Positions 40,818 to 50,630 of a DNA stretch of 64,000 bases are shown here, in pieces. Each line of letters starts with the position of its first letter. Positions within the stretch are counted from its first letter, which is position 1. Under the pieces are notes generated by a model. It ran no database searches. It saw only the letters and a program-made list of their open reading frames with translations, and was not told where the DNA came from. The translations under genes were made by a program, and so were the position numbers. Origin of the DNA: Stagnimonas aquatica (GTDB lineage Bacteria > Pseudomonadota > Gammaproteobacteria > Nevskiales > Nevskiaceae); contig NZ_RJVO01000011.1 in the NCBI RefSeq assembly GCF_003730135.1, positions 1-64,000 on the forward strand. Direction: 5' to 3'.

Positions 40818-42068
40818 CTACGGCATGAACAAGGTCGCCGGATGTTCCAGCAGGCCCTTGAGCTTCTGGATGAACGAGGCCGCATCCCAGCCGTCGACGA
40901 TGCGGTGATCGAACGAGGACGACAGATTCATCATCGTCCGCACCACCACTTGGCCATTGCGCACCATGGGCCGCTCGACCATCTTGTTGACGCCGATGAT
41001 GGCGACTTCCGGCGCATTGATGACCGGCGTTGAAACGATGCCGCCCATCGGCCCCAGGCTGGTGATGGTGATGCTGGAACCGCTGAGTTCCTCGCGGGTG
41101 GCCTTGCCGTTGCGTGCCGCGTCGGCCAAGCGTTTGATCTCCGCCGCCGCGCGCCAGATGTCCAGCGTCTCGGCATGCTTGGCGACCGGCACCACCAGCC
41201 CGTTCGGCGTCTGGGTCGCGATGCCGATGTGCAAGGCCTGGTAGCGACTCACGACGCCAGCCTCGTCATCGTAGGTGGCATTGACCATCGGGAACGACGG
41301 CACCGCCTTGACCAGAGCCTGCATCAGGAACGGCAGCAACGTCAGCTTGGGCTGTTCCGGGCGCTTGGTCGCGTTGAGGTGGACGCGCAAGGCTTCCAGC
41401 TCGGTGACATCAACCTCCTCGACGTAGGCGAAATGCGGGATGCGCTGCTTGGAGCGCTGCATCGCCTCGGCGATCTTGCGGCGCAGGCCGATGACCCGGA
41501 TCTGCTCGACACCCGTGGCCCTGGCCGGCGTGGCGACTGCTACCGGAGCCGCAACCGCAACCGGCGCCTGGCAGTAGTTCTGGAGATCCTCGTGCCCTAC
41601 CCGCCCTCCACGCCGGCTGCCCGGAACCAGGGCGAGATCGACACCCAGTTCGCGCGCGCGCTTGCGTACCGAAGGTGCCGCCAGCGGCTTGCCCTCGCGC
41701 AGCGGCGCTGCAGCGGCTGCGGGGACGGCTTGCGCCGCCTTGGCAGCAGGCTCTGGCACGGTGGCCGCAGGCGCCGTCGTGGAAATGGCGGCAGCGGCGG
41801 CGACTGGCTTGCTGTCGACTGCTGCGCCGGCGGTTTCGATCACCAGCAACACCGCGCCAACGGCAATCTTGTCACCGGCCTGGCCACGCAATTCCTTCAC
41901 CACGCCAGCCACCGGCGAAGGGATTTCCACCGCCGCCTTGTCGGTGAGCATGTCCACCAGCGGCTGGTCTTCCTGGATCGTCTCGCCGACCGTCACGCGC
42001 CAGGTGGCGATCTCGCTCTCGGCGATGCCTTCGCCGATGTCGGGCAGCTTGAACTCGAAGCTCGCCAT
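40818..42068 (-). CDS. bkdB: Branched-chain 2-oxoacid dehydrogenase E2 (lipoamide acyltransferase)
   Basis: E2 is the core of the complex that converts branched-chain 2-oxoacids to acyl-CoA. The 416-residue protein has one lipoyl domain with the lipoyl lysine K44 (MLTDKAAVEIPSP), an Ala-rich linker, a peripheral subunit-binding domain (PSVRKRARELGVDLALVPGS followed by RRGGRVGHEDL) and a catalytic domain. The active-site His388 and Asp392 lie in FDHRIVDGWDAASF. It is last in the operon bkdA1-bkdA2-bkdB, four bases after the E1 beta gene. No E3 (lpdV) follows. Confidence 0.93.
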   Translation of the reverse strand: MASFEFKLPDIGEGIAESEIATWRVTVGETIQEDQPLVDMLTDKAAVEIPSPVAGVVKELRGQAGDKIAVGAVLLVIETAGAAVDSKPVAAAAAISTTAPAATVPEPAAKAAQAVPAAAAAPLREGKPLAAPSVRKRARELGVDLALVPGSRRGGRVGHEDLQNYCQAPVAVAAPVAVATPARATGVEQIRVIGLRRKIAEAMQRSKQRIPHFAYVEEVDVTELEALRVHLNATKRPEQPKLTLLPFLMQALVKAVPSFPMVNATYDDEAGVVSRYQALHIGIATQTPNGLVVPVAKHAETLDIWRAAAEIKRLADAARNGKATREELSGSSITITSLGPMGGIVSTPVINAPEVAIIGVNKMVERPMVRNGQVVVRTMMNLSSSFDHRIVDGWDAASFIQKLKGLLEHPATLFMP

Positions 42069-42072
42069 GGCT

Positions 42073-43086
42073 TTAGTCCTCCAACACTTTTTTCAGTGCC
42101 TGGGCCACGCGTTTGGGGCCGGGGAAGTAGTCCCACTCGTAGGCGTGCGGGTACGGCGTATCCCAACCGGTGACGCGCTCAATGGGCGCTTCCAGGTGAT
42201 AGAAGCAGTGTTCCTGGATCAGCGACACCAGTTCGGCGCCGTAGCCGCAGGTCTTGGTGGCTTCGTGCACCACCACACAGCGGCCGGTCTTCTTCACCGA
42301 CTCGACCAGGGTGTCGAGATCCAGCGGCAGCAGGCTACGCAGGTCGATCACCTCGGCGTCCACCCCGCTCTCCTCGGCCGCCGCCAGGCAGACATGCACC
42401 ATGGTGCCGTAGGCGATTACGGTGACCTTCTCGCCGGGCCGCAGAATCTTGGCCTTGCCCAGCGGCACCGTGTAGTACTCCTCCGGCACCTCACCCAGCT
42501 CGTGCTTGGACCAGGGCGTCAGCGGCCGGTCGTGGTGGCCATCGAAGGGGCCGTTGTAGATGCGCTTGGGCTCGAAGAAGATCACCGGGTCGTCGTCCTC
42601 AATGGCCGCCAGCAGCAGACCCTTGGCATCGTAGGGATTCGAGGGCATCACCGTGGTCAGGCCGCAGACATGGGTGAAGATCGCCTCCGGGCTCTGGCTG
42701 TGGGTCTGGCCGCCGAAGATGCCGCCGCCGCAGGGCGTGCGCACGGTCAGCGGCGCAGTGAAGCCGCCGGCCGAGCGGTAACGCAGGCGCGCCGCTTCTG
42801 ACACCAGCTGGTCGAAGGCCGGATAGATGTAGTCGGCGAACTGGATCTCCACCACTGGCCGCAGGCCGTAGACGCCCATGCCCACCGCCGCGCCAAGAAT
42901 GCCGCCCTCGGAGATCGGCGCGTCGAAGCAGCGCTGCTTGCCGTATTTCTTCTGAAGCCCGGCGGTGCAGCGAAACACGCCGCCGAAGTAGCCGACATCC
43001 TCGCCGAACACCACCACCTTGGGGTCACGCCCCATGGCGACATCCATGGCCGAATTGATCGCCTGGATCATGTTCATCCGCGCCAT
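42073..43086 (-). CDS. bkdA2: Branched-chain 2-oxoacid dehydrogenase E1 beta subunit
   Basis: This 337-residue transketolase-like subunit pairs with E1 alpha to bind thiamine diphosphate. It has INSAMDVAMGRDPKVVVFGEDVG with the ThDP-activating Glu region, FDAPISEGGILGAAVGMGVYG, and the C-terminal VVVHEATKTCGYGAELVSLI. The length and the GEDVGYFGGVFRCTAGLQ opening match BkdA2 of Pseudomonas. It starts three bases after the E1 alpha stop. Confidence 0.94.
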   Translation of the reverse strand: MARMNMIQAINSAMDVAMGRDPKVVVFGEDVGYFGGVFRCTAGLQKKYGKQRCFDAPISEGGILGAAVGMGVYGLRPVVEIQFADYIYPAFDQLVSEAARLRYRSAGGFTAPLTVRTPCGGGIFGGQTHSQSPEAIFTHVCGLTTVMPSNPYDAKGLLLAAIEDDDPVIFFEPKRIYNGPFDGHHDRPLTPWSKHELGEVPEEYYTVPLGKAKILRPGEKVTVIAYGTMVHVCLAAAEESGVDAEVIDLRSLLPLDLDTLVESVKKTGRCVVVHEATKTCGYGAELVSLIQEHCFYHLEAPIERVTGWDTPYPHAYEWDYFPGPKRVAQALKKVLED

Positions 43087-43089
43087 GGC

Positions 43090-44433
<1,344 letters not shown>

Positions 44434-44484
44434 CTATCCCGTATTCGCTGGGACTTTTTCCCTTTTTGTTGCGCCTCCACTATT

Positions 44485-44495
44485 GTTTCCGAAAC
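44485..44495. promoter_or_regulatory. Dyad GTTTC-C-GAAAC in the bkdA1/bkdR region
   Basis: GTTTC (44485-44489) and GAAAC (44491-44495) flank one C, about 20 bases before the regulator start and 150 bases before bkdA1. Lrp-type BkdR is known in Pseudomonas to bind several sites between these genes. This dyad is a candidate core; only one copy is obvious. Confidence 0.4.
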
Positions 44496-44515
44496 CATTT
44501 CCCGAAATATCGCGC

Positions 44516-45004
44516 ATGTCCGTTTCGCTCGACAGCCTCGACACCCGCATCCTCGACGCCCTGCAACGCGACGCCACCGAGCCGATCAACGATCTTGCCG
44601 AGCGCCTGGCCTCCTCCAAATCGGTGGTCTGGCGGCGCATCCAGCGGCTGATCGACGCCGGCGTGATCCGCGAACGGGTCGCCATCCTCGACCCCAAGAA
44701 GGTCGGCCTGGAAGTGCTGGTGTTCGCCCAGGTGAAGATGTCGCGCCACGGCCGCGACGTGCTGCCCAAGTTCGTCGAGGCGGTGCGGCATTTCCCGCAG
44801 GTGGTGGAATGCCACAGCCTGATGGGCAGCGTCGATTTCCTGCTGAAGATCCTGGTGCGCGACGTGAAGGACTACGAGTCTTTCTTCTGGAACCAGTTGT
44901 CGAAGATCGACGGCGTACAGGAAATCAGCTCCTCGATCTCGATGACGCAGTTCTTCAGCACCACCCGCATCCCGGTACAGACCGGCGCCGGCGGCAAGGA
45001 CTAG
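44516..45004 (+). CDS. bkdR: Lrp/AsnC-family regulator (BkdR-like)
   Basis: This 162-residue regulator has an N-terminal HTH (LDTRILDALQRDATEPINDL to SSKSVVWRRIQRLIDAGVI) and a C-terminal RAM effector domain (VLVFAQVKMSRHGRDVLPKF to MGSVDFLLKILVRDVKDYES). Divergence from the E1 alpha gene identifies it as BkdR-like, expected to activate the operon in response to branched-chain amino acids. ATG 44516 is used; the frame is open further upstream into bkdA1 but adds nothing homologous. Confidence 0.88.
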   Translation: MSVSLDSLDTRILDALQRDATEPINDLAERLASSKSVVWRRIQRLIDAGVIRERVAILDPKKVGLEVLVFAQVKMSRHGRDVLPKFVEAVRHFPQVVECHSLMGSVDFLLKILVRDVKDYESFFWNQLSKIDGVQEISSSISMTQFFSTTRIPVQTGAGGKD

Positions 45005-45047
45005 TGCGGCGCACCGGTCCAACAGGGCACTCGCGCGGGCCAGGCTG

Positions 45048-45959
45048 ATGCAGCTCTATCGCCGCGATTTCACCGCCATGGCCGGGCCCTGCGCATTGCA
45101 GGTCTACGCCACGGAGACCGCCGGAGCCGAGACGGCCTTGCAGGCCGCGCTGGCCGAGGTGCGGCGCATCGAGGCCAAGTATTCCCGCTATCGGCCCGAC
45201 AGCCTGTTGAGCCGCATCAATGCCAGCGCCGGCCAGGCCGAGGGCATCGTCGTGGACGCCGAGACCGCCGGGCTGCTCGACTACGCCGCCACCGCCCATG
45301 CGCAGAGCGGAGGCCTGTTCGACATCAGCTCCGGGGTACTGCGTCGTGCCTGGGATTTCCGCGCCGCCCGGCTGCCGGCGGCGGACGAGTTGGAAGCGCT
45401 GCTGCCCCTGGTCGGCTGGTCGCGTCTGCACTGGCAGCGGCCGCGCCTGGTGTTGCCGGTCCAGGGCATGGAGCTGGATTTCGGTGGCTTCGGCAAGGAA
45501 TACGCCGCCGATCGCGCTGCCGCCGTGCTGCTCGCCGCCGGCTTCCAGCGCGGCCTGGTCGATCTGGCTGGCGATCTGCGCATCCTCGGCCCGCATCCGG
45601 ACGGCTCGCCCTGGCGGGTCGGCATCCGCCATCCACGCGGCGGACCGGAACAGGCCATCGCCGTGGTCGAGCTGGCCAGCGGCGCCATCGCCAGCAGCGG
45701 CGACTACGAGCGCTATTTCGAGCAGGACGGCCGTCGTTACAGCCACATCCTCGACCCGCGCAGCGGCTGGCCGGTTGAGGGGAGCAGCGCCAGTGTCAGC
45801 GTGGTCGCCGACCGCTGCCTGCTGGCCGGCACCGCCACCACCATCGCCCTGCTCAAGGGCGCGCAAGGCCCGGCCTGGCTGGCGGAGCTGGGCCTGCCAT
45901 GGCTGGCCATTGGGGCGGACGGTCGCGCGCAAGGCAGCCTCGCTCACAACACCGGCTAG
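45048..45959 (+). CDS. apbE: FAD:protein FMN transferase, ApbE-family
   Basis: ApbE attaches FMN covalently to proteins such as NqrB/NqrC and RnfG, using FAD. The 303-residue protein has the family segments AKYSRYRPDSLLSRIN, FDISSGVLRRAWDF, LDFGGFGKEYAADRA, GLVDLAGDLRILG and YSHILDPRSGWPV. It lacks the signal peptide or lipobox usual in exported ApbE, so it may act in the cytoplasm or have a different start. No Nqr/Rnf genes are nearby. Confidence 0.87.
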   Translation: MQLYRRDFTAMAGPCALQVYATETAGAETALQAALAEVRRIEAKYSRYRPDSLLSRINASAGQAEGIVVDAETAGLLDYAATAHAQSGGLFDISSGVLRRAWDFRAARLPAADELEALLPLVGWSRLHWQRPRLVLPVQGMELDFGGFGKEYAADRAAAVLLAAGFQRGLVDLAGDLRILGPHPDGSPWRVGIRHPRGGPEQAIAVVELASGAIASSGDYERYFEQDGRRYSHILDPRSGWPVEGSSASVSVVADRCLLAGTATTIALLKGAQGPAWLAELGLPWLAIGADGRAQGSLAHNTG

Positions 45960-46111
45960 TCCGCCGGTCCGCGTTGGCGCCTCGGCGGCCCCAAGCCCGG
46001 TGGCCGGCAGAGAGAAATTTCTCCGTATGGGCGGGTTCGAGGGCGCTGTTCATCAAACCGTGACCACGGGACACTAGTCTCGCCGCTCTCAAAAACCCAC
46101 CGAGTCAGCCG

Positions 46112-48079
46112 ATGCCACCGCCGATGGACCGCCGCCTGTTCCTGAAATCCGCCAGCCTGGCCGCCGCCGGCGTCGCGCTCGGCGCCTGCGGCAGCAGCGA
46201 GCCAGGCACTTCCGGCGATCCTGGCAGCGGCGGTTTCCCGGCATTTCCCAAGCCCGGCGAAGAGCCGGCCAGCTTCGACTATCCCCTGGTGCTGGCCCTG
46301 CCCTTCGCGCACGGCGTCGCCAGCGGCGATCCGCTCGCCGACCGGGTGATCCTCTGGACCCGGATCACCGAGCTGACGCCCAGCGCGACTGCGGTTGCCG
46401 TCGACTGGCTGGTGGCGAGCGATCCGGCGATGACGCAAGTGGTGAAGCGCGGCCGCCAGTTGGCCAGCGCCGAGCACGACTGGACCGTGAAGGTGGACGT
46501 TACCGGCTTGCAGCCCGCCACCAGCTACTACTACCGCTTCGAGGCGCTGGGTGCGCAAAGCATCGTCGGCCGCACCCGCACCGCGCCGGCAAGCACCGTC
46601 GAGGAACTACGACTGGCGGTGCTGGCCTGCTCCAGCTACTGGTCCAGCTACTGGAGCGGCCTGGGCCATCTCGCCGACCGCAACGACCTCGATCTGGTCG
46701 TGCACTGTGGTGACTACATCTACGACTTCGTCGACGAGGACGAGGGCATCCGCGCCCGCAAGGACGTCAAGGACACCGCCTACGTCGACTACCGCGACTG
46801 GCTCAACCTCGCCGAGGTCCGCCGCCGCTACGCACTCTGGCGCTCCGACCCCAATCTGCTGCGCGCGCACCAGCAGCACCCCTGGTTCATCGTCTGGGAC
46901 AACCACGACATCTCCACCGGCTACGGCAACGAGCTGCCCAGCACGGTTACCGGCGATGGCGCCACCACCACGCTCGACGACGTCTGCCGCGCCTTCTACG
47001 AATGGACGCCCTCGCGGCCGGTGAAGCCGGACGGCAGCGGCGAATTCATCCTGGTCGAGGACGGCAGCTACCCGGTCGCCAGCGACCCCAAGTTCGTCTA
47101 CCGCAAGCTGCCCTACGGCCCGCTGCTGGACGTGTTCGGCGTCGACACCCAGATCAACCTGCCCGGCTACGGGCGCGAGGTCGATGCCAGCCATCTCGCC
47201 TCCGGCAACAGCCTTTACGGCCGCCAGCAGTTCGAGTGGTTCAGCGGCGGCATGCTCGCCTCGGCGCAGGCCGGCGTCACCTGGCGTCTGGTCAACAACC
47301 AGACCTGGTTTGCGCCGGTGGACATCCCGGATGTCGCCGACGGCATTCCGCTGCCCAAGATCGGTGTTTCGCGCTGGACCGATTATCCGGAGGAGCGCAG
47401 CGCCCTCTGCGACTACCTGCGCGGCGACAACCCGGCCGGCCTGCGGGTGCGCAACAACATCCTGGTGTCCGGCGACGCCCACGGCAATCTCGGTTCGGAT
47501 GTAATCGCCTCAGCGGCTCTGCTCAGCGCCTATGTGTCCGGACTGCCGCTGCCGAACCCACGCCCGGGCTCGACCGCGCTCAATGCCGCCGCCGGCTATG
47601 CGCGGCTCACCACCGGCAACCTGGGGCCGGTGAACCTGCGCGGCGACTCGGTGGCGGTGGAATTCGCGCCCAGCTCCATGGGCCGTGGTGGCGCCGACGA
47701 GATCGTGCAGAACGCCATCGGTGCCAGCGGGCCCAACGCCTTCACCGTCGGCGGCGCCCGCGCGCTGGAGCTGGCATTGATCGCCGCCAACAAGAACGTG
47801 CAGTTCATCGAATGGGTGGATCACGGCTACGGCATCGTCTCGCTCACCGCCGAACGGGCGATCTTCGAGTACTGGTGGCAGGACAAGCTCACCCCCGGCG
47901 CGCCGGATGTTCTCGGCCAGCAGATGATCGCCTGGGCCCAGCCGGACACGGCGCAGTTGGTGCCGCGCTACCAGGACCAGATCGACTGCGTGCTCGCACA
48001 CGGAATGACCGTCGCCGCCACCACCGGCACCCGCAGCGCCGAGCCGGCGCCACTGACCGCGACGGTGCTGCCGCGCTGA
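46112..48079 (+). CDS. PhoD-type alkaline phosphatase/phosphodiesterase, Tat-exported
   Basis: This 655-residue exported protein starts with a Tat-like signal (MDRRLFLKSASLAAAGVALG) ending in GACGSS, a possible lipobox. The PhoD-like N-terminal Fn3-type domain (PFAHGVASGDPLADRVILWT) is followed by the metallophosphatase core with LAVLACSS, VVHCGDYIYDF, IVWDNHDIS and the distal LVSGDAHGNLGSD. PhoD enzymes use Ca/Fe and are typically induced by phosphate limitation. Start could also be the ATG at 46124. Regulation is not visible. Confidence 0.88.
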   Translation: MPPPMDRRLFLKSASLAAAGVALGACGSSEPGTSGDPGSGGFPAFPKPGEEPASFDYPLVLALPFAHGVASGDPLADRVILWTRITELTPSATAVAVDWLVASDPAMTQVVKRGRQLASAEHDWTVKVDVTGLQPATSYYYRFEALGAQSIVGRTRTAPASTVEELRLAVLACSSYWSSYWSGLGHLADRNDLDLVVHCGDYIYDFVDEDEGIRARKDVKDTAYVDYRDWLNLAEVRRRYALWRSDPNLLRAHQQHPWFIVWDNHDISTGYGNELPSTVTGDGATTTLDDVCRAFYEWTPSRPVKPDGSGEFILVEDGSYPVASDPKFVYRKLPYGPLLDVFGVDTQINLPGYGREVDASHLASGNSLYGRQQFEWFSGGMLASAQAGVTWRLVNNQTWFAPVDIPDVADGIPLPKIGVSRWTDYPEERSALCDYLRGDNPAGLRVRNNILVSGDAHGNLGSDVIASAALLSAYVSGLPLPNPRPGSTALNAAAGYARLTTGNLGPVNLRGDSVAVEFAPSSMGRGGADEIVQNAIGASGPNAFTVGGARALELALIAANKNVQFIEWVDHGYGIVSLTAERAIFEYWWQDKLTPGAPDVLGQQMIAWAQPDTAQLVPRYQDQIDCVLAHGMTVAATTGTRSAEPAPLTATVLPR

Positions 48080-48159
48080 CACGCGCTCGCGCCAGCCGCA
48101 GGCTGGCAGACCGGCGGCGGCCGATGACCCGGGCAGGGAAACGGCTGATAATTTCGGAC

Positions 48160-49185
48160 ATGCGCTCCGTCCTCCGTCGTCCCTGCCTCAGCGCACTCCT
48201 GCTACTGGAGTTCGCCGCCGAGCGCGGCCTGGCGCCGGAGCAGGCGCTTGCCGGCACCGGCCTGGAGCTGTCGGCACTGAAGGTTGTCGGCGCCAGCATC
48301 GACAGCCGCGACGAGCTGACGCTGATCGCCTCGGTGCTGCGCCAGCTCGGCAACCCGCCCGGCCTGGGGCTGGCCATGGGCCAGCGCTACCACCTCACCG
48401 CCTACGGCCTCTGGGGCTTGGCCCTGCTGAACGCACCGACCCTGCGCAGCGCGCTGGAAACCGGTCTGCGCTATCTCGATCTCACCTATTCCTATCTGCA
48501 ACTGCGCCTACGCGACGAGGGCAGCCAGACCAGGGTGATCTTCGACGCCAGCGAGGTCCCGGAAAACCTGCGGCGTTTCCTGCTGGAACGCGATACCGCA
48601 GCCCTGGCGGTGATCCAGCGCGAGTTGTTCGCCGCCCAGAGTCACCCTTACCACCTGCGGTTCGCGCTACCGACGCCGGCAGACCTGGAGCCTTACCGCC
48701 GTCTGTTCGGCGTGGTGCCGGAATTCAACTGCGCGGAAACCGCGCTGCTGCTGCCCAGCGCCCAGCTCGACGCCGCCCTGCCGCTGGCCAATCCGCTGGC
48801 GGCGCAGGTCTGCGAGGCGCAGTGCCGGCAACTGCTGGCCGAGCGTCGCAGTCTGGCCGGGGTTTCCGCCCAGGTGCGCGACCGGCTGCTGCGCGGCTTC
48901 AGCGGCAAGGCCCTGCCGGACATGGAGGCCCTCGCCGCCGAACTGCACCTGAGCAGCCGGACCCTGCGCCGACACCTGCAACGCGAGGGCAGCAGCTACC
49001 GCGAGCTGGTCGAGGAAGTGCGCCAGACCCTGGCGGAGGAACTGCTCGGCGGCATCGGCATGAAGGTCGACGAGGCCGCCGCCCGGCTGGGCTACTCCGA
49101 GGCCGCCAGCTTGCTGCACGCGCGCAAGCGCTGGCGCCGCCGCGCTGGTGCCGAGGCCAGCGCCAGTACCCTTTCATCCCCTTAG
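48160..49185 (+). CDS. AraC-family regulator with Arabinose_bd-type N-terminus
   Basis: This 341-residue regulator has an N-terminal effector-like domain of the PF12625 type (LLLEFAAERGLAPEQALAGT, SRDELTLIASVLRQLGNPPG, LGLAMGQRYHLTAYGLWGLA) and a C-terminal HTH_18 (MEALAAELHLSSRTLRRHLQ, KVDEAAARLGYSEAASLLHA). The last residues deviate from the usual F-x-R-A-F-x-R-W-x-G ending and run Arg-rich, so the second HTH may be weakened. The target may be the truncated glyoxalase gene 18 bases downstream, or an unknown gene. An alternative ATG lies at 48124. Confidence 0.85.
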   Translation: MRSVLRRPCLSALLLLEFAAERGLAPEQALAGTGLELSALKVVGASIDSRDELTLIASVLRQLGNPPGLGLAMGQRYHLTAYGLWGLALLNAPTLRSALETGLRYLDLTYSYLQLRLRDEGSQTRVIFDASEVPENLRRFLLERDTAALAVIQRELFAAQSHPYHLRFALPTPADLEPYRRLFGVVPEFNCAETALLLPSAQLDAALPLANPLAAQVCEAQCRQLLAERRSLAGVSAQVRDRLLRGFSGKALPDMEALAAELHLSSRTLRRHLQREGSSYRELVEEVRQTLAEELLGGIGMKVDEAAARLGYSEAASLLHARKRWRRRAGAEASASTLSSP

Positions 49186-49203
49186 ATCGAAGAGACGAAT
49201 CCT

Positions 49204-49329
49204 ATGCGCATCCTGCACGCCATGCTCCGCGTCGGCGACCTGCCGCGCTCCATTGCCTTCTACACCGGCGTGCTGGGCGAGGTCATCTGGTTGAAGGAGG
49301 AAAAATCGGCGCTTTCGATTTCTATATAA
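49204..49329 (+). pseudogene. gloA: Glyoxalase I (gloA), 5' fragment truncated at the island boundary
   Basis: The first 25 codons (MRILHAMLRVGDLPRSIAFY, TGVLG) match the start of lactoylglutathione lyase, which begins MRxLHTMLRVGDLxRSIDFY. Homology stops at about 49276, where the usual G-M-K-L-L-R continues as GEVIWLKEEKSALSISI and stops at 49329. A full GloA is about 130 residues, so this is a disrupted gene. The break marks the left edge of the acquired segment. The 3' part is not found in the window. Confidence 0.8.
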
Positions 49330-49458
49330 ATCAATGACTTAGCGCCGTATTTTATCGAAAGTCCTTTATAATCAATGCGTTATGGTATGGCCTCCCACTG
49401 GCGGTGCCGACCTACTCGCGTGCAGAAACGGCTAAACCGCGCCAGAAAATACGGCGCT
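49308..49458. repeat. Nested inverted repeats at the left edge of the island
   Basis: AGCGCCGTATTTT (49341-49353) is the exact reverse complement of AAAATACGGCGCT (49446-49458). CTTTCGAT (49312-49319) pairs with ATCGAAAG (49354-49361), and GGCGCT (49308-49313) with AGCGCC (49341-49346). They lie between the gloA break and the coiled-coil gene. I see no classic GGGG-starting Tn3-family end here. Confidence 0.6.
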
Positions 49459-49477
49459 CTCACGTTGCACCGGGCAG

Positions 49478-50509
49478 TCATGGGGCTTTTGCAACGCGAT
49501 CCTGGGAATTACGTTGCGCAATCAGTTCTCCTCTCACCTCATCCAGTTGGCCCAAAAGCGCCATGGCTTTGCCCTCCTGCCGCGCCGCTTCTCGCATGGC
49601 GTCATCGCGTTCCTGACGAAGGTGCTTGATGGCTGACTGCTCCAGCATCACCTCATTTTTGAGACGCTCGCGCTCCGCAGTCCAGGCCTGCTGCTCTTTG
49701 GTGAACCGCTCTTGAGCGTGCGAGAGCGCAGCTTCGACCTCAGTTCGCAGTTCACGCTCCCGCGTCAGATCGCGCTGTGCAGTGGCCAACTCACCCCGAG
49801 TCGCAGCCAGCAATTTGCTGCTCTCCGACACGGAGGTTTCCAGCGCTGAAATGCGGCTTTGTGCGGCTGCTGCTTCCTTCTCGCGCTCGGTCGCAATGCG
49901 CTTGGTCTGGGTCTTTTGATCCTCGATGCGGGCCAGCAAATGCCGCTCGTTGCCTTCAGCCTGCTCCCTGAGATGGGCGACTTCAGCGGCATGCTTGGCG
50001 GTTGCGCGTTCGCGCTCTTCCGTTGCGGAAAGTGCCCGCGATTGGGCTGCGGCGGCCCGCTCGGTTTGTTCGCTCAAGCTCCTCTCTAGGCCGACAACCT
50101 TGGCTTGCAGCGCAGAAAGCTGCTCCTGAAGTCCCTGCTTATCACTGGTCAGGGCGGCCAGTTGCTGTTGCAAAGAGGCTTTATCTGACTCAAATGCACT
50201 GCGATCTGCGCTCAATTTCTCGCGATCGGCCGCCAGATCGCGCTGGAAGTTTTCTTGTTGCTCAGCAACTTCCCCCTGTGCTGTCTCGCGGATTTTTTGG
50301 TACAGCTCGGCCGCTGCGGTGGCGATCGCCGCCGGCAGATTCAACCGCGTCGGCAGCGCCTGGTAATACTCCTTCAGGAGATTGTTGACGGTCGCTGGCG
50401 AGCCGGTGCCGAGCACCTTGCGTACGCCATCCACCGTGGGTCGTTCACCTTCGGCCAGGAGCTGGTCTGCGGCGCGGGTGATGTCGATGAGGGTGACGCC
50501 AGTTCGCAT
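49478..50509 (-). CDS. KfrA_N-domain coiled-coil protein, TnpT-like
   Basis: This 343-residue protein has an N-terminal KfrA-type DNA-binding domain (LIDITRAADQLLAEGERPTV to LGTGSPATVNNLLKEYYQAL, about 7-52). From about residue 75 a coiled coil runs nearly to the end, with heptads rich in Glu, Gln and Ala. KfrA_N plus coiled coil, divergent from a tyrosine recombinase, is the layout of TnpT, the helper of TnpS in Tn4651/Tn5041-type transposons. AAAGGA precedes the start. A plasmid KfrA is the alternative, but no replication or partition genes are here. Confidence 0.75.
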   Translation of the reverse strand: MRTGVTLIDITRAADQLLAEGERPTVDGVRKVLGTGSPATVNNLLKEYYQALPTRLNLPAAIATAAAELYQKIRETAQGEVAEQQENFQRDLAADREKLSADRSAFESDKASLQQQLAALTSDKQGLQEQLSALQAKVVGLERSLSEQTERAAAAQSRALSATEERERATAKHAAEVAHLREQAEGNERHLLARIEDQKTQTKRIATEREKEAAAAQSRISALETSVSESSKLLAATRGELATAQRDLTRERELRTEVEAALSHAQERFTKEQQAWTAERERLKNEVMLEQSAIKHLRQERDDAMREAARQEGKAMALLGQLDEVRGELIAQRNSQDRVAKAP

Positions 50510-50557
50510 AAAAATCGTCCTTTCGGGTGTCGTGATTCCAATTTTCGCAGATTCGCG

Positions 50558-50594
50558 CTATACCTACGTCAATGGGTCGTTATCGTAGGTATAG
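50558..50594. other. Candidate resolution core site between tnpT- and tnpS-like genes
   Basis: CTATACCTACG (50558-50568) and CGTAGGTATAG (50584-50594) are exact reverse complements 15 bases apart. Allowing two mismatches the arms extend to 14 bases and leave a 9-base centre, ATGGGTCGT. It lies in the 121-base divergent region between the recombinase and its presumed helper, where Tn4651-type transposons carry their rst site. Site function is inferred. Confidence 0.6.
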
Positions 50595-50630
50595 GTTGTA
50601 TATCGTTATAAATAATACAGAATACGTAAT

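Noticed and set aside
49090-49185. Frameshift at the end of the AraC gene
   Set aside because: The Arg-rich ending deviates from typical AraC tails, but neither alternative frame restores a better match, so no frameshift is called.
49478-50509. Plasmid partition protein KfrA and hence an integrated plasmid
   Set aside because: The KfrA_N domain alone does not imply a plasmid; there are no rep, parA/parB or tra genes, and the divergent tyrosine recombinase fits a TnpT role better.
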